A stretch of 64,000 nt of DNA from an uncultured Clostridiaceae bacterium (GCA_946405135.1 CAMJGD010000019.1:1-64000), one strand, 5' to 3'. Shown: positions 9,055 to 19,092, counted from the first letter of the stretch. The notes: a model not told the origin generated them from the letters alone. Translations and numbers: made by a program.

Positions 9055-9088
9055 AGCGGACCTTAAAATAGGTTCGCTGAATTTTATT
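9055..9088 (+). terminator. Probable terminator, related to the namA terminator
   Basis: An 8-bp stem, agcggacc (9055-9062) with ggttcgct (9071-9078), is followed by a T-rich run. Loop and stem resemble the hairpins at 2206 and 3313. Confidence 0.55.
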
Positions 9089-9287
9089 TTACGGAGAATA
9101 GATAAGTTTTTAAGTATATATTAATTTTATTTTAATATTATAAATAGTATAAGTTTTTTATAGTTTTTCGATTATAATTAGAATAGAGGAAGAGTAAAAG
9201 GGATATAAATATAAAGAATAGTTAGAGTTATATAGAAAGTGCTGATATAATTATAATAGAGAAAGGTTAAATAAGGATGTATATATT

Positions 9288-9512
9288 ATGAAGAATATTT
9301 TTATTGTGGATAGAATAGAAGGGGAGTTTATACTGTGTGAAGATGAAAATAGAAATATGGTTAAAATAAAAATTTCAGATTTAAACTTTAAAGCTCATGA
9401 AGGAGATATACTAATAAAAGATGAAAATGAATTTTCTATAGACTATGATGCCACGAAAAAGAGAAAAATGGAAATAGATAACTTAATGAAAGGTATGTGG
9501 ATAGATGAATAA
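9288..9512 (+). CDS. DUF3006 domain protein
   Basis: This 74-residue protein has the DUF3006 pattern: an N-terminal VDRIEGEFILCED strand pair, a middle KISDLNFKAHEGD and an ATKKRKMEIDNLMKGMW helix. It is probably a small cytoplasmic beta-barrel protein of unknown role. Its last 8 bases overlap the start of the signal peptidase gene, so the pair is almost certainly co-transcribed and translationally coupled. That link to protein export is inference from context only. Confidence 0.78.
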   Translation: MKNIFIVDRIEGEFILCEDENRNMVKIKISDLNFKAHEGDILIKDENEFSIDYDATKKRKMEIDNLMKGMWIDE

Positions 9513-10104
9513 CGACTTTACAACAAGTAACTCTGGAAAAGAAGAAATTAAAGATGAAGAAGTAAAGTATGAAAAAGAAGCTAAAACTAAAAATAATTAT
9601 AGTAAATTTTTCATGGATTGGATAATGCCTATTATATTAGCTCTGATTATAGCAGGACTTATTAATAAATTTTTATTATTTAAGGTTTATATACCATCTG
9701 AATCCATGGTACCTACTTTAAAAGTAGGAGATCAACTTTTCGTAACTAAAATTTATGACACAGATAAGATAAAAAGAGAAGAAATACTGGTATTTTTTTC
9801 TGAAGAGTTAAATGATCTATTGATAAAAAGAGTCATAGGGCTTCCAGGAGATACAGTAGAAATAAAAGAAAATGGAGATGTATATGTTAATGGTAATCTG
9901 TTGAATGAGCCTTATGTAAAAAATCCTAGTGATAAAAGCGGAAGCTTTAAAGTGCCTAAAGATAAATTTCTATTTTTAGGAGATAACAGAGCTATCTCTA
10001 AAGATAGCAGATGGTGGAATGACCCATTTATCGACAAGAAAGAAATTAAAGGAAAGGCTTGGATAAGGATATATCCTTTTGACAGAATAGGAACAGTAAA
10101 ATAA
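9505..10104 (+). CDS. lepB: Signal peptidase I
   Basis: This 199-residue type I signal peptidase (S26) removes signal peptides from exported proteins on the outer face of the membrane. A charged cytoplasmic tail of about 35 residues precedes one membrane span (about 38-56). The catalytic Ser is in PSESMVPTLKVGD, the catalytic Lys in LIKRVIGLPGDTVEI, and box E is GDNRAISKDSR. The start overlaps the upstream DUF3006 gene by 8 bases, and the PepV gene follows 27 bases after the stop. The Lys/Glu-rich N-terminal extension is somewhat long for the family but common in clostridia. Confidence 0.95.
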   Translation: MNNDFTTSNSGKEEIKDEEVKYEKEAKTKNNYSKFFMDWIMPIILALIIAGLINKFLLFKVYIPSESMVPTLKVGDQLFVTKIYDTDKIKREEILVFFSEELNDLLIKRVIGLPGDTVEIKENGDVYVNGNLLNEPYVKNPSDKSGSFKVPKDKFLFLGDNRAISKDSRWWNDPFIDKKEIKGKAWIRIYPFDRIGTVK

Positions 10105-10131
10105 TTTATATAGATTTGGGGGGTATTATAG

Positions 10132-11520
10132 ATGTTAAATGAAAAGATAGAAGAGTTAAAAGAAGAACTAGTAAAATCTACGCAAGAAGTACTAAAAATA
10201 AAAAGTGTAGAAGAGGATGCAAAAGAAGGAATGCCTTTTGGCGAAGGAGTATCTAAAGCTTTAAACAAAACACTAGATATATGTTCAAAATTAGGATTTA
10301 AGACTGTAAATATGGATGGTTATGCTGGTTATGCAGAATATGGCGAGGGAGAAGATTATGTAGCTGTACTAGGCCATCTTGATGTAGTTCCTGAAGGTGA
10401 TGGATGGGTTTATCCGCCTTATGGAGCTGAAATACATGAAGGTAAAATATATGCAAGAGGTGCTATGGATGATAAGGGACCTATGATGGCAGCTTTGTAT
10501 GGATTAAAAGCTATAAAAGATTTAAATTTGTCTTTATCTAAAAAAGTAAGAATAATATTTGGAACCAATGAAGAAACTGGAAGCAAGGATATAGAGTATT
10601 ATGTAAAACACGAAAAATCACCTGTAGTAGGATTTACACCTGATGCTGAGTACCCTATAATTTATGCTGAAAAAGGCATAACTATATTTGATTTAGTTAA
10701 AGACATCAATACTTCAGGCAGTGCCAATACAAGAATAAAGTATATAAAAGGTGGACAAAGACCTAATATGGTGCCGGATTATTGTGAAGCAGGCATAATA
10801 TGTAATGATGTTCAAAACATAATTGATGCTTTAGATGATTTTAATAAAAAGAATCAATCTAAAATAGAGGTAGAAAAAACCGAACATGGGATAATTTTAA
10901 AATCCTTTGGTGTATCTGCTCATGGAAGTTTACCTCATCTTGGAAAAAATGCTATAATGCAATTATTTAGTTTTTTAGCTGTACTAGATATGGGTGAAAG
11001 TGACCTTGCAGATTTTATAAAATTCTTTAATAAACATATAGGTTTTGAGACAGATGGAAAAAGCTTTGGTGTAGGTCTGCAGGATGAAGTTTCAGGAAAG
11101 CTTTCTTTTAATGTAGGAACCATAGAGTATAATGGTAACAGAGTGGTTTCTAAATTAAATTTGAGATATCCTGTTACCTTTAAACTTGAGGATATGCTTA
11201 ATCCGTTAAATAAAACTCTTGAAGGCAGTGGTATTAGCATAGAAAACTTTGAACATCAAAAGCCTTTGTATTTTCCAGAAGATCATAAGTTAATAAAAGC
11301 TCTTCAGAAAGTTTACAAAGAACAGACAGGAATGGAACCAAAATTAATAGCCATAGGAGGAGGAACCTATGCAAAGGAAATGCCTAATATAGTTGCTTTT
11401 GGACCAATAATACCAGGTAAACCGGATCTAGATCACCAGGCTAATGAATATATAGAAATAGATGACTTGGTGTTAAATGCTAAAATATATGCAAATGCTA
11501 TTTATGAGCTGGCAAAATAG
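10132..11520 (+). CDS. pepV: PepV-like M20 dipeptidase
   Basis: The 462-residue zinc dipeptidase of the M20 family releases amino acids from dipeptides in the cytosol. Metal-site motifs are visible: GHLDVVPEGDGW (His, Asp), ARGAMDDKGP (bridging Asp), GTNEETGSKD (Glu pair), PDAEYP and, near the C-terminus, PGKPDLDHQANE (His). A lid domain with SAHGSLPH lies in the middle. Length matches PepV (about 465-470). The SD GGGGGGT lies about 9 bases before ATG 10132. It lies in line with lepB and ftsH and may share their transcript; no terminator is seen before ftsH. Confidence 0.93.
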   Translation: MLNEKIEELKEELVKSTQEVLKIKSVEEDAKEGMPFGEGVSKALNKTLDICSKLGFKTVNMDGYAGYAEYGEGEDYVAVLGHLDVVPEGDGWVYPPYGAEIHEGKIYARGAMDDKGPMMAALYGLKAIKDLNLSLSKKVRIIFGTNEETGSKDIEYYVKHEKSPVVGFTPDAEYPIIYAEKGITIFDLVKDINTSGSANTRIKYIKGGQRPNMVPDYCEAGIICNDVQNIIDALDDFNKKNQSKIEVEKTEHGIILKSFGVSAHGSLPHLGKNAIMQLFSFLAVLDMGESDLADFIKFFNKHIGFETDGKSFGVGLQDEVSGKLSFNVGTIEYNGNRVVSKLNLRYPVTFKLEDMLNPLNKTLEGSGISIENFEHQKPLYFPEDHKLIKALQKVYKEQTGMEPKLIAIGGGTYAKEMPNIVAFGPIIPGKPDLDHQANEYIEIDDLVLNAKIYANAIYELAK

Positions 11521-11537
11521 AAAGGAAGTGAAAACAC

Positions 11538-11565
11538 CCTAGCACATGCGTTCTTATGTGCTAGG
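11538..11565 (+). promoter_or_regulatory. Hairpin between SD and start codon of ftsH
   Basis: A perfect 10-bp stem, cctagcacat (11538-11547) with atgtgctagg (11556-11565), has an 8-base loop and ends 6 bases before the ATG. The only plausible SD (AAGGAAG, 11522-11528) lies upstream of it. No T-run follows, so it is not a terminator. It may bridge the SD to the start or gate initiation. Confidence 0.6.
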
Positions 11566-11571
11566 TATTCT

Positions 11572-13413
11572 ATGTTTGATGATAAAAAGTTTAAGTATAG
11601 GATAGTTTATCTTGTAGCTGTAATTTTTGTGGTGCTTCTTATAAATTATATAAGCTCAAGTATGACCACTAAACAGATCAGCTATAATGAGTTTTTAACT
11701 CTTTTAGATCAGAAAAAAGTAGAAAAAGTTTTAATACAGAAGGATAAAATATTGATAAAATCAACTAGTGACAGCAAGTATGCCAATAAAGCTTTATATA
11801 CAGGTAATCCTAAGGACCCTGAACTTGTAAAGACTTTAAAAGCAGCAGGGGTGAGCTTCAATGCTGAAGTTCCTAATAATGATCCTATTTTGAATATAAT
11901 TCTTTATTGGATTGGACCCATATTGATTTTTATGATTTTAGGAAGAATGATATTTGGAAAGATAGATAAAAAAATGGGTGGAGGAGTTATGTCTTTTGGG
12001 AAAAATACTGCTAAACTCTATGCAGAAAATGAAACCGGCAAGACCTTTAAAGATGTGGCTGGTCAAGAAGAAGCGAAAGAGTCTTTAGTAGAAATAGTAG
12101 ATTTTCTTCATAATCCTCAAAAGTATGCAGAAATAGGAGCTAAACTTCCTAAAGGTGCTTTATTAGTGGGACCTCCTGGTACAGGTAAAACTCTTTTAGC
12201 AAAAGGAGTAGCTGGAGAAGCTAAGGTTCCATTCTTCTCCATGTCTGGTTCAGACTTTGTTGAGATGTTTGTGGGTATGGGTGCTGCCAGAGTAAGAGAC
12301 CTTTTTAGGCAAGCAGAGGAAAAAGCACCTTGCATAATCTTTATAGATGAGATTGATGCTATAGGTAAGAGTAGAGATGGAGCAATTCAAGGTAATGACG
12401 AAAGAGAACAAACCCTTAATCAGCTTTTATCTGAAATGGATGGTTTTGACTCTTCTAAAGGTGTAGTAATATTAGCAGCAACTAATAGACCAGAAGTATT
12501 AGATAAAGCTCTTTTAAGACCTGGAAGATTTGACAGGAGAGTTATAGTGGACAGACCTGACCTTAAAGGAAGAGAAGCTATATTAAAAGTTCATTCCAAA
12601 GATGTAAAGCTTGGAGATGATGTAGATCTATCTTCCATAGCAAAAGGAACTCCTGGAGCTGTAGGAGCAGATTTGGCTAACATTGTAAATGAAGCAGCTT
12701 TAAGAGCTGTAAAGCATGGAAGAAAGGTAGTTTTACAGGAAGATTTAGAAGATGCAGTAGAAATAATTATAGCAGGGAAAGAGAAAAAAGACAGAATAAT
12801 GTCTGATAAGGAAAAGAGAATAGTAGCTTTTCATGAAGTAGGTCACGCTTTGGTGGCAGCTTTGCTTAACAATACAGACCCTGTACATAAAATAACTATA
12901 GTTCCAAGAACTATGGGAGCTTTAGGTTATACGATGCAGCTTCCTACAGAAGAAAAATACCTTGTATCTAAAGAAGAGATGATAGACCAGATAACTGTTA
13001 TGCTTGGTGGCCGAGCAGCAGAAGAAACAGAATTTAGTATGATATCTACAGGGGCTTCAAACGACATAGAAAGAGCTACTCAAACTGCCAGAAGTATGGT
13101 AACTATATATGGAATGACAGATAAGTTTGATATGATGGCATTAGAATCTATAAGTAATAGATATTTAGATGGAAGACCTGTAACAAACTGCAGTGCTGAA
13201 ACTGAAGCTTTAATAGATGATGAAACTTTAAAAATTATAAAAAATTGTCATAATAGAGCAATTAAGATATTGGAAGATAATAGAGAACTTTTAACAGAGA
13301 TTTCAGAAAAACTTATAGAAAAAGAAACATTAATGGGAGAAGAGTTTATGGATATGATAAATGAATATAAAAAAAGAAAAAACCCATTAAATGAGGAAAG
13401 TTCTGAAATTTAG
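11572..13413 (+). CDS. ftsH: ATP-dependent zinc metalloprotease FtsH
   Basis: This 613-residue membrane AAA+ protease degrades membrane and regulatory proteins. Two N-terminal membrane spans (about 10-28 and 105-124) flank a small outer domain. The AAA module has Walker A GPPGTGKT, Walker B IIFIDEID and the second region of homology ([17 protein letters not shown]). The zinc site is HEVGH near residue 425. There is no in-frame alternative start between the preceding stop at 11518 and ATG 11572. The start is unusual because a stable hairpin separates the SD from the ATG. Many clostridia carry more than one FtsH; this copy sits after pepV, away from the usual tilS-hpt context, so it may be a paralogue. 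Confidence 0.95.
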   Translation: MFDDKKFKYRIVYLVAVIFVVLLINYISSSMTTKQISYNEFLTLLDQKKVEKVLIQKDKILIKSTSDSKYANKALYTGNPKDPELVKTLKAAGVSFNAEVPNNDPILNIILYWIGPILIFMILGRMIFGKIDKKMGGGVMSFGKNTAKLYAENETGKTFKDVAGQEEAKESLVEIVDFLHNPQKYAEIGAKLPKGALLVGPPGTGKTLLAKGVAGEAKVPFFSMSGSDFVEMFVGMGAARVRDLFRQAEEKAPCIIFIDEIDAIGKSRDGAIQGNDEREQTLNQLLSEMDGFDSSKGVVILAATNRPEVLDKALLRPGRFDRRVIVDRPDLKGREAILKVHSKDVKLGDDVDLSSIAKGTPGAVGADLANIVNEAALRAVKHGRKVVLQEDLEDAVEIIIAGKEKKDRIMSDKEKRIVAFHEVGHALVAALLNNTDPVHKITIVPRTMGALGYTMQLPTEEKYLVSKEEMIDQITVMLGGRAAEETEFSMISTGASNDIERATQTARSMVTIYGMTDKFDMMALESISNRYLDGRPVTNCSAETEALIDDETLKIIKNCHNRAIKILEDNRELLTEISEKLIEKETLMGEEFMDMINEYKKRKNPLNEESSEI

Positions 13414-13440
13414 ATATAGACTTGTTAAAAACTATGTAAC

Positions 13441-13487
13441 TTAACCGTGGTTTCTTAAGCATGGAATCACGGTTAAAATTTTCATTT
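13441..13487 (+). terminator. Terminator after ftsH
   Basis: The stem ttaaccgtg (13441-13449) with cacggttaa (13468-13476) is followed by aattttcattttt. Confidence 0.8.
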
Positions 13488-13580
13488 TTAATTGTTTAAT
13501 AGTCTTTGAAAAGCAAAAACTATAAGATGAGAATGAAGTTAAGTTTAATCATTATGTGGAAAGGAGCGTGTATCTATAGT

Positions 13581-15746
13581 ATGAATGATAAGGATAATAT
13601 ATTAAAATCTACTGAAAAAGATATAGAGCTGGCAGTAGAAAAACTGAAACTGGAAGATACCCTTAAGATAATAAATGCTGAAATATTGAATTATATATCT
13701 AAGAGAAAGTATATAGCAGACTACATAATGGAATATAGAAAAAATGTAGTAGAAGAGTACAAAGAGGATGAAGACAAGGTTGCAGAATATTTTGATCATG
13801 AAAGATATGTCAAAGAAGAAGCTTTTAAAACCATAGATAGAAGATTGAAAGAACTTACTGCTCTTAAGCTGTCTCCTTATTTTGGAAAGGTAACATTTGA
13901 AGAAGAGGGTTCACAAGGAGAGGAATATATCTATATAGGTAAGTTTGGGCTAATGCCAGAAGATAGTTATGAACCTGTAATAATAGATTGGAGGGCTCCG
14001 GTAGCTTCATTATTTTATGCAGGCACATTGGGAAAGGTAACTTATAATCCTCCAGAAGGATCTATTAATACGGATATAAAGGGCAGAAGACAATTTATAA
14101 TTAAGAAAGCTGCTCTTAAGGGAATGTTTGACTCCGCACTAGATGTAAAGGATGAAATACTCCAGATGGTTTTAAGCTCAAATAGTAGTGATAAGCTTAA
14201 AGATATAATAATGACTTTACAAAAAGAACAGGATAATATAATAAGAAGTCCCAAAAATCAAGTGGTAGTAGTAAATGGAGTAGCAGGCAGTGGTAAGACT
14301 ACTATAGCTCTTCATAGAATTGCATATCTTTTATATAATTACAGAGCCCAATTACAGGATAAGGTTTTAATTTTAGGACCTAACAGCATATTCATGGAGT
14401 ATATATCTAATGTATTGCCTAGTCTTGGAGAAGAAGGGGTTAAGCAAAGAACTTTTAGTGAATTTGCAGAGGATATATTACAATTAGATAAACCGGTTAT
14501 GGATTTTAAAGAGTATATTGAAAGAATTTTAAGTGGAGATAAGGAATTCATAGAAGAGATAAGGTATAAATCCTCTAGTGAGTATAAAAATAAGTTAGAA
14601 GAAAAAGTGAAAGATCTCAATGAAAATTATTTTGAAATTAAAGATGCAGAATTTAAAGGAGAGGTAGTAGTAGATTCTAAAGAGATAAGAGAGATGTTTT
14701 TTAATCATTATAGTTATATGCCTCTTTTTAGAAGAAGTAAAAAGATAAAGAGAATAATAATATCTAAAATAAAGGATAAAAGAGATATTTATTTTAGAGA
14801 AATACAGAATAAATATAAAAGCATGAGAGATAAACTGTCTTTAGAGCAGATGAATCTTGAATGGAACAATATTGAAATGCAAAGAAGGATAGAAGTAAGA
14901 GATTTAATTATGGAAGTTGTAAAGGCTAAAGAGTCTTTAAGATGGCTTGATACTCAAAATATAGAAAGTATATATGATGAGTTCAATAACCATAAAGCTT
15001 TAATTGTGGAAGATTTAGCCCCTATGCTATATTTAAAGCACCAGTTAGAGGGAATTAAATTAAAGCAGGAAATAAAGCATGTGGTGATAGATGAAGCACA
15101 AGACTACACGGAACTTCAATTTGAAGTAATAAAAGCTATTACAGGATGCAAATCTTTCACTATAGTAGGAGATTCAAATCAGAAGCTTATACCTCTAGAA
15201 GGAAAAGCAGCTATGCTTAATATGGAGCATATATTTAATGATGCACCCATAGAATATTTTAATTTAAATAAAAGCTATAGATCTACTCAAGAGATAATGA
15301 CTTATGCAAATCAATATTTAGATGAAGATAAGGTAGTCCCTTTTGTAAGAAGTGGAGAAAAAGTTGAAACTTTGACTTTTGCCGAAAAGGAAGAGCTTGC
15401 ACTTCAGATAAAAGATACAGTTACTAGATTTAAAGAAGATGGCTACGAAAGTATAGCCATAATATGCAGAAATGAAAAGAATGTAAAAGAAATAAAGAAT
15501 TTTATAAAGGATAAAATTCCTGTAAAAATAATAGAAGATGAAAATATAATTTATAACGGAGGAGTAGTATTGATTCCTTCTTACTATGCTAAAGGACTAG
15601 AATTTGATGCTGCTATAGTGGTAGATGACTTGGTGGAAAAAGATAAAACTGATTATGACCACAGAAAAGATTCAGCAGAAGATCTAGTTAAATACATTAT
15701 GTGCACTAGAGCTCTTCATGTCTTAAAAGAATTTAGAGTTATGTAA
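13581..15746 (+). CDS. helD: HelD-like superfamily 1 helicase / RNA polymerase recycling ATPase
   Basis: The 721-residue UvrD/Rep-type NTPase matches HelD: a charged coiled-coil N-terminal arm (about 1-110), Walker A GVAGSGKTTIALHRIAYLLY near 235, a long insertion, Walker B VVIDEAQDYTELQ near 515 and motif IV-VI elements (NLNKSYRST, CTRALH). HelD clears RNA polymerase from DNA in Firmicutes using ATP. ATG 13581 is preferred to the TTG at 13506: it has AAGGAG (13561-13566) upstream, although the 14-base spacing is long, and the family N-terminus starts there. The C-terminal tail is short after the TRALH motif. Confidence 0.88.
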   Translation: MNDKDNILKSTEKDIELAVEKLKLEDTLKIINAEILNYISKRKYIADYIMEYRKNVVEEYKEDEDKVAEYFDHERYVKEEAFKTIDRRLKELTALKLSPYFGKVTFEEEGSQGEEYIYIGKFGLMPEDSYEPVIIDWRAPVASLFYAGTLGKVTYNPPEGSINTDIKGRRQFIIKKAALKGMFDSALDVKDEILQMVLSSNSSDKLKDIIMTLQKEQDNIIRSPKNQVVVVNGVAGSGKTTIALHRIAYLLYNYRAQLQDKVLILGPNSIFMEYISNVLPSLGEEGVKQRTFSEFAEDILQLDKPVMDFKEYIERILSGDKEFIEEIRYKSSSEYKNKLEEKVKDLNENYFEIKDAEFKGEVVVDSKEIREMFFNHYSYMPLFRRSKKIKRIIISKIKDKRDIYFREIQNKYKSMRDKLSLEQMNLEWNNIEMQRRIEVRDLIMEVVKAKESLRWLDTQNIESIYDEFNNHKALIVEDLAPMLYLKHQLEGIKLKQEIKHVVIDEAQDYTELQFEVIKAITGCKSFTIVGDSNQKLIPLEGKAAMLNMEHIFNDAPIEYFNLNKSYRSTQEIMTYANQYLDEDKVVPFVRSGEKVETLTFAEKEELALQIKDTVTRFKEDGYESIAIICRNEKNVKEIKNFIKDKIPVKIIEDENIIYNGGVVLIPSYYAKGLEFDAAIVVDDLVEKDKTDYDHRKDSAEDLVKYIMCTRALHVLKEFRVM

Positions 15747-15748
15747 AA

Positions 15749-15797
15749 ATGCTTGCTCCTATTACAATATAAAATAGGAGCAAGCATAATTTTTACT
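15749..15797 (+). terminator. Terminator after helD
   Basis: A perfect 14-bp stem, atgcttgctcctat (15749-15762) with ataggagcaagcat (15774-15787), is followed by aattttta. Confidence 0.88.
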
Positions 15798-15921
15798 TAA
15801 TTACTAGTAAAAAGGAGCCTAATATTTAAGGTACTTTTTCTTTTATTGTTTGCAATAATTTATTAATTTATGATTATAGTAAATAAAAAAATATATTTTA
15901 TATGTGTATAATTAAATCAAA

Positions 15922-17016
15922 CTATTTATTATAATCTTTTTCATAAAGTTCTATTTTCTTTATTACCCACTGAGTTTTAGCATTAACTTTTTCAAAGTCC
16001 ATAGCCTGTATATAATATTTTTCCATTTCGTCATGGAGTAACTTAGCATTGGCTATAAGATTCAAAGCTTTATCTGTTAGTTCATAAAATAGATTTTTGT
16101 TATAGTCTATTTCACTTCTATATTTTTCTAAAACAGATTTATTACAATAGTCTTCCATGTATATTTGATTGCCGGGAATTAGTTTTTTATTGATTTCATT
16201 AGAAGTTAAAAGTGCCGTGGAAAGGTCAGGAATTATTACATGTTCAATTCTTTCAGGGATGAAAGGATCATGATATATCTCCACATAAAATCCTCTTCTT
16301 AAGGCCTCTTCTGAAATGTATTTTAGCATGTCAGACTTTCCGGTGCCTGGCCCTCCATTAAACACATAAACATTTTTATAATCCTTATATAGAGTATCAA
16401 TAAAAGTAACTATTCCATTTGGGGTAAAGGCTGTAGCAAATAGGTGCCTATCAGTACCAAGAAAACCTATAGGAGATTTTAATAAATTTTCTTTTAGTTC
16501 TTCTTTTAAAAGATTCAATTTAGAGAAGCTTAAAGCTTCGCCGTTTAAAGAACTCCAGTCATCATGAACTAATTTTGCGGAGCCTAAAAATTTATAAGCT
16601 CTTTTAAAGTTCTTTCCAACTTCTCTGCTTATATCTATTATTTGCTTTCTATAATCTTTAAAGCTTTCTTCTATCCAGCATTCTCCCATATTTAGAATTT
16701 CATCTACAGCTCCAGGAGTTATAGGGTCTACAATATGTGGAGAGGTACCATCTACTAAAGCTACATTTAATCCTTTTACTACTACTCCATCTAGAGAATT
16801 ATTATCAGAAGAACAGTGATGATATTCAATGTCATAACCTTTATATGAAAAATGTTCTCCAACTTTTTTCATTAAAGAGGATTTACCTGTTCCAGGTCCA
16901 CCTTTTATGCAGAGAATCCGCCTTGCATCATCCTGATTTAGTATATACCTGTAAAAAGAATAAAAACCTTTAGAAGTATTTCCGCCAAGAAACATATGTC
17001 TTACTGAGCTGCTCAT
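15922..17016 (-). CDS. Double P-loop ATPase, PRK06851-type family
   Basis: The 364-residue protein is built from two similar NTPase halves. Walker A CIKGGPGTGKSSLM lies near residue 36 and FNGGPGTGKSDML near residue 218. Each half also has an EY/EIYH-type strand (DIEYHHCSSD, VEIYHDPF) followed by a loop leading to a DGT/DLS strand. This matches a widespread clostridial/bacillar family with no established function. SD AAGGAGTG is about 9 bases before the ATG. It is divergently transcribed from the LTA-synthase-like gene to its right. The tandem-domain layout suggests an intramolecular dimer; a role is not assignable. Confidence 0.8.
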   Translation of the reverse strand: MSSSVRHMFLGGNTSKGFYSFYRYILNQDDARRILCIKGGPGTGKSSLMKKVGEHFSYKGYDIEYHHCSSDNNSLDGVVVKGLNVALVDGTSPHIVDPITPGAVDEILNMGECWIEESFKDYRKQIIDISREVGKNFKRAYKFLGSAKLVHDDWSSLNGEALSFSKLNLLKEELKENLLKSPIGFLGTDRHLFATAFTPNGIVTFIDTLYKDYKNVYVFNGGPGTGKSDMLKYISEEALRRGFYVEIYHDPFIPERIEHVIIPDLSTALLTSNEINKKLIPGNQIYMEDYCNKSVLEKYRSEIDYNKNLFYELTDKALNLIANAKLLHDEMEKYYIQAMDFEKVNAKTQWVIKKIELYEKDYNK

Positions 17017-17170
17017 AAAATCACACTCCTTATTTTCAAACTATTATATAATATGCCTAGTTCAATACATAGTGCATTGAATTAGTAGAAATAACCCATA
17101 TTTTATTATATAATTAAACTTATATGTTACAAATTGAATAGTAAGTTCCTATAGAAAGGTAGTGAATATA

Positions 17171-19033
17171 ATGTTTAGGAGAAAAAAGAAACAATTCACT
17201 CTTTTTGGTAAAAAAAAGAGCAGGTTTAGAATGTTTTTTGAAGGTATAGACAAAATGTGGCTGTATACCTTTTTGGCTATATGGATAAAGTCCTTACTTT
17301 TTCTGTCTTTACTCCATGGGAAAAATTCTGCCACTATTAATGTTGCAAGAATGTATTTTACAAAACCACCATTTCTATCTCATATATTATTTGTAGTTGC
17401 CCTTATATCTTTTGGATTTTTATTCAAAAACAGGGCCAGAGCAGTATATTATATAATAATGAATACATTGATAAGTTTGATGATTATAGGGGATTTGTTT
17501 TATTATAGAGCTTATGGAGCATTTTTATCCTTAAATTTTATAAAAAATCCTCAGATATTTAATCCTTCAGGGAAAAATCTAATACTGTTTCATCCCATAG
17601 ATTTATTATTCTTTATAGATATTTTAATAGTTATATTTATACTTGCTTATAATAGATATGTGTATAGAGAAGCTAAAACTAAAGTATTAGCCTTTGTTTT
17701 AACTTTGGTCATACCAGTAGCTTTTATAGGTCTTGATCATTATAGGATAGATGTTAAGGATACTACTAAGGGAAGCATGATGTTCTTCAGAAATGCTTGG
17801 GCTCCTTTTCAAACTATGTCAAATCTATCTCCTATAGGGTATCATTTGTATGATGCTTATAGACAAGTTACCGAAGCAAAAAATATCAAACTATCTGAAA
17901 AAGATGTAAAAGAAATCAATGCTTGGTATGAAGGGAAAAAAGAAAATATTCCAGATAATGATTATAAAGCAGTGTTTAAAGACAAAAATGTTATCTTTAT
18001 ACAGGTAGAATCACTAGAACAATTTGTAGTGAATGAAAAAGTAAATGGTGAAGAAATTACTCCAAATTTAAATGCTATGCTTTCTCATAGTCTATATTTT
18101 CCTAATATATATGAGCAGGTAAATAACGGGACAAGCTCTGATGCAGATTTTATATTAAATACATCTTTATATCCTGTAAGACAAGGAACAACTTTTTTTA
18201 GATATCCAGGAAATACATTTAATTCTATGCCAAAGCTTATGAAATCCATGGGATATAATACTATATCCACCCATCCGGAAAATGGAGGGAACTGGAATTG
18301 GATACATTTCCACAAATCTTTGGGCTTTGATAAAAGTTTTGACATAACAGATTATAATGTAGATGAAACTATAGGACCTGGACTTTCTGATAGAACTTTT
18401 TTTAAACAGCTGGTAGAAAAGCTTGATAATGAAAAAAAGCCTTATTATGCTTTTGCACCTACACTTACTAGTCATGGTCCTTTTGAAATTCCTAAAGAAG
18501 AGAAAAAGTTAAATCTTCCTAAAGAATTTGATGAAACCATACTTGGAGCATATTTTCAGAGTGTAAATTATGTAGACAGACAAATAGGAAATCTTTTAAA
18601 TATGTTAAAAGAAAAAGGTATGCTAAAGGATACTGTGCTTGTAATATATGGAGATCATACAGGAGTTCACAAGTTTTATCAGGATAAGCTACAAAATATA
18701 AATGCAGAAAATAGCAAATGGCTTGAAAAAGATCTTAAAATTCCTTTTATCATTTATAATGAAGACTTTAAAGGAAGCACCATAGAAACCATAGGCGGCC
18801 AAGTAGATATAATGCCTACAGTAGCATATCTTATGGGTGTGCCTGAAGAAAAGTTTGATAATAGTGCTATGGGTAAAATTTTAGTTAAGACTAATAGAAA
18901 TTTTACAGTACTTAATTATGGGGATATAGTTGGAATGCCAGCTTCAGCACAAGAAAAAGAAAATGCTGTAAAGGGAATAGAGATTTCTGATAAAATACTT
19001 CAGGGTGATTATTTTAAAGATAAAGTAAAATAA
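17171..19033 (+). CDS. LTA synthase family sulfatase-fold membrane protein (paralogue 2)
   Basis: The 620-residue protein has the same architecture as paralogue 1 (4205-6091): about five N-terminal membrane spans and an extracellular phosphoglycerol-transferase domain (about 260-600). It has IFIQVESLEQFV, HPENGGNWNW, VIYGDHTGVHKF and GGQVDIMPTVAYLMG. At the nucleophile position the motif reads NNGTSSDADF, so the Thr of paralogue 1 is Ser here (codon 18134-18136). ATG 17171 is chosen because GAAAGG lies about 11 bases upstream; the GTG at 17162 is too close. It is monocistronic. It could be a synthase, primase or related transferase. Confidence 0.88.
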   Translation: MFRRKKKQFTLFGKKKSRFRMFFEGIDKMWLYTFLAIWIKSLLFLSLLHGKNSATINVARMYFTKPPFLSHILFVVALISFGFLFKNRARAVYYIIMNTLISLMIIGDLFYYRAYGAFLSLNFIKNPQIFNPSGKNLILFHPIDLLFFIDILIVIFILAYNRYVYREAKTKVLAFVLTLVIPVAFIGLDHYRIDVKDTTKGSMMFFRNAWAPFQTMSNLSPIGYHLYDAYRQVTEAKNIKLSEKDVKEINAWYEGKKENIPDNDYKAVFKDKNVIFIQVESLEQFVVNEKVNGEEITPNLNAMLSHSLYFPNIYEQVNNGTSSDADFILNTSLYPVRQGTTFFRYPGNTFNSMPKLMKSMGYNTISTHPENGGNWNWIHFHKSLGFDKSFDITDYNVDETIGPGLSDRTFFKQLVEKLDNEKKPYYAFAPTLTSHGPFEIPKEEKKLNLPKEFDETILGAYFQSVNYVDRQIGNLLNMLKEKGMLKDTVLVIYGDHTGVHKFYQDKLQNINAENSKWLEKDLKIPFIIYNEDFKGSTIETIGGQVDIMPTVAYLMGVPEEKFDNSAMGKILVKTNRNFTVLNYGDIVGMPASAQEKENAVKGIEISDKILQGDYFKDKVK

Positions 19034-19044
19034 ATAGCAATATG

Positions 19045-19086
19045 AAAATGGAGATTGTTTATGTATTTACAATCTCCATTTTTATT
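19045..19086. terminator. Bidirectional terminator between LTA-synthase paralogue 2 and the CDF gene
   Basis: A stem, aaaatggagattgt (19045-19058) with acaatctccatttt (19069-19082), is A-rich on the left and T-rich on the right, serving the two convergent genes. Confidence 0.82.
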
Positions 19087-19092
19087 TATTAA

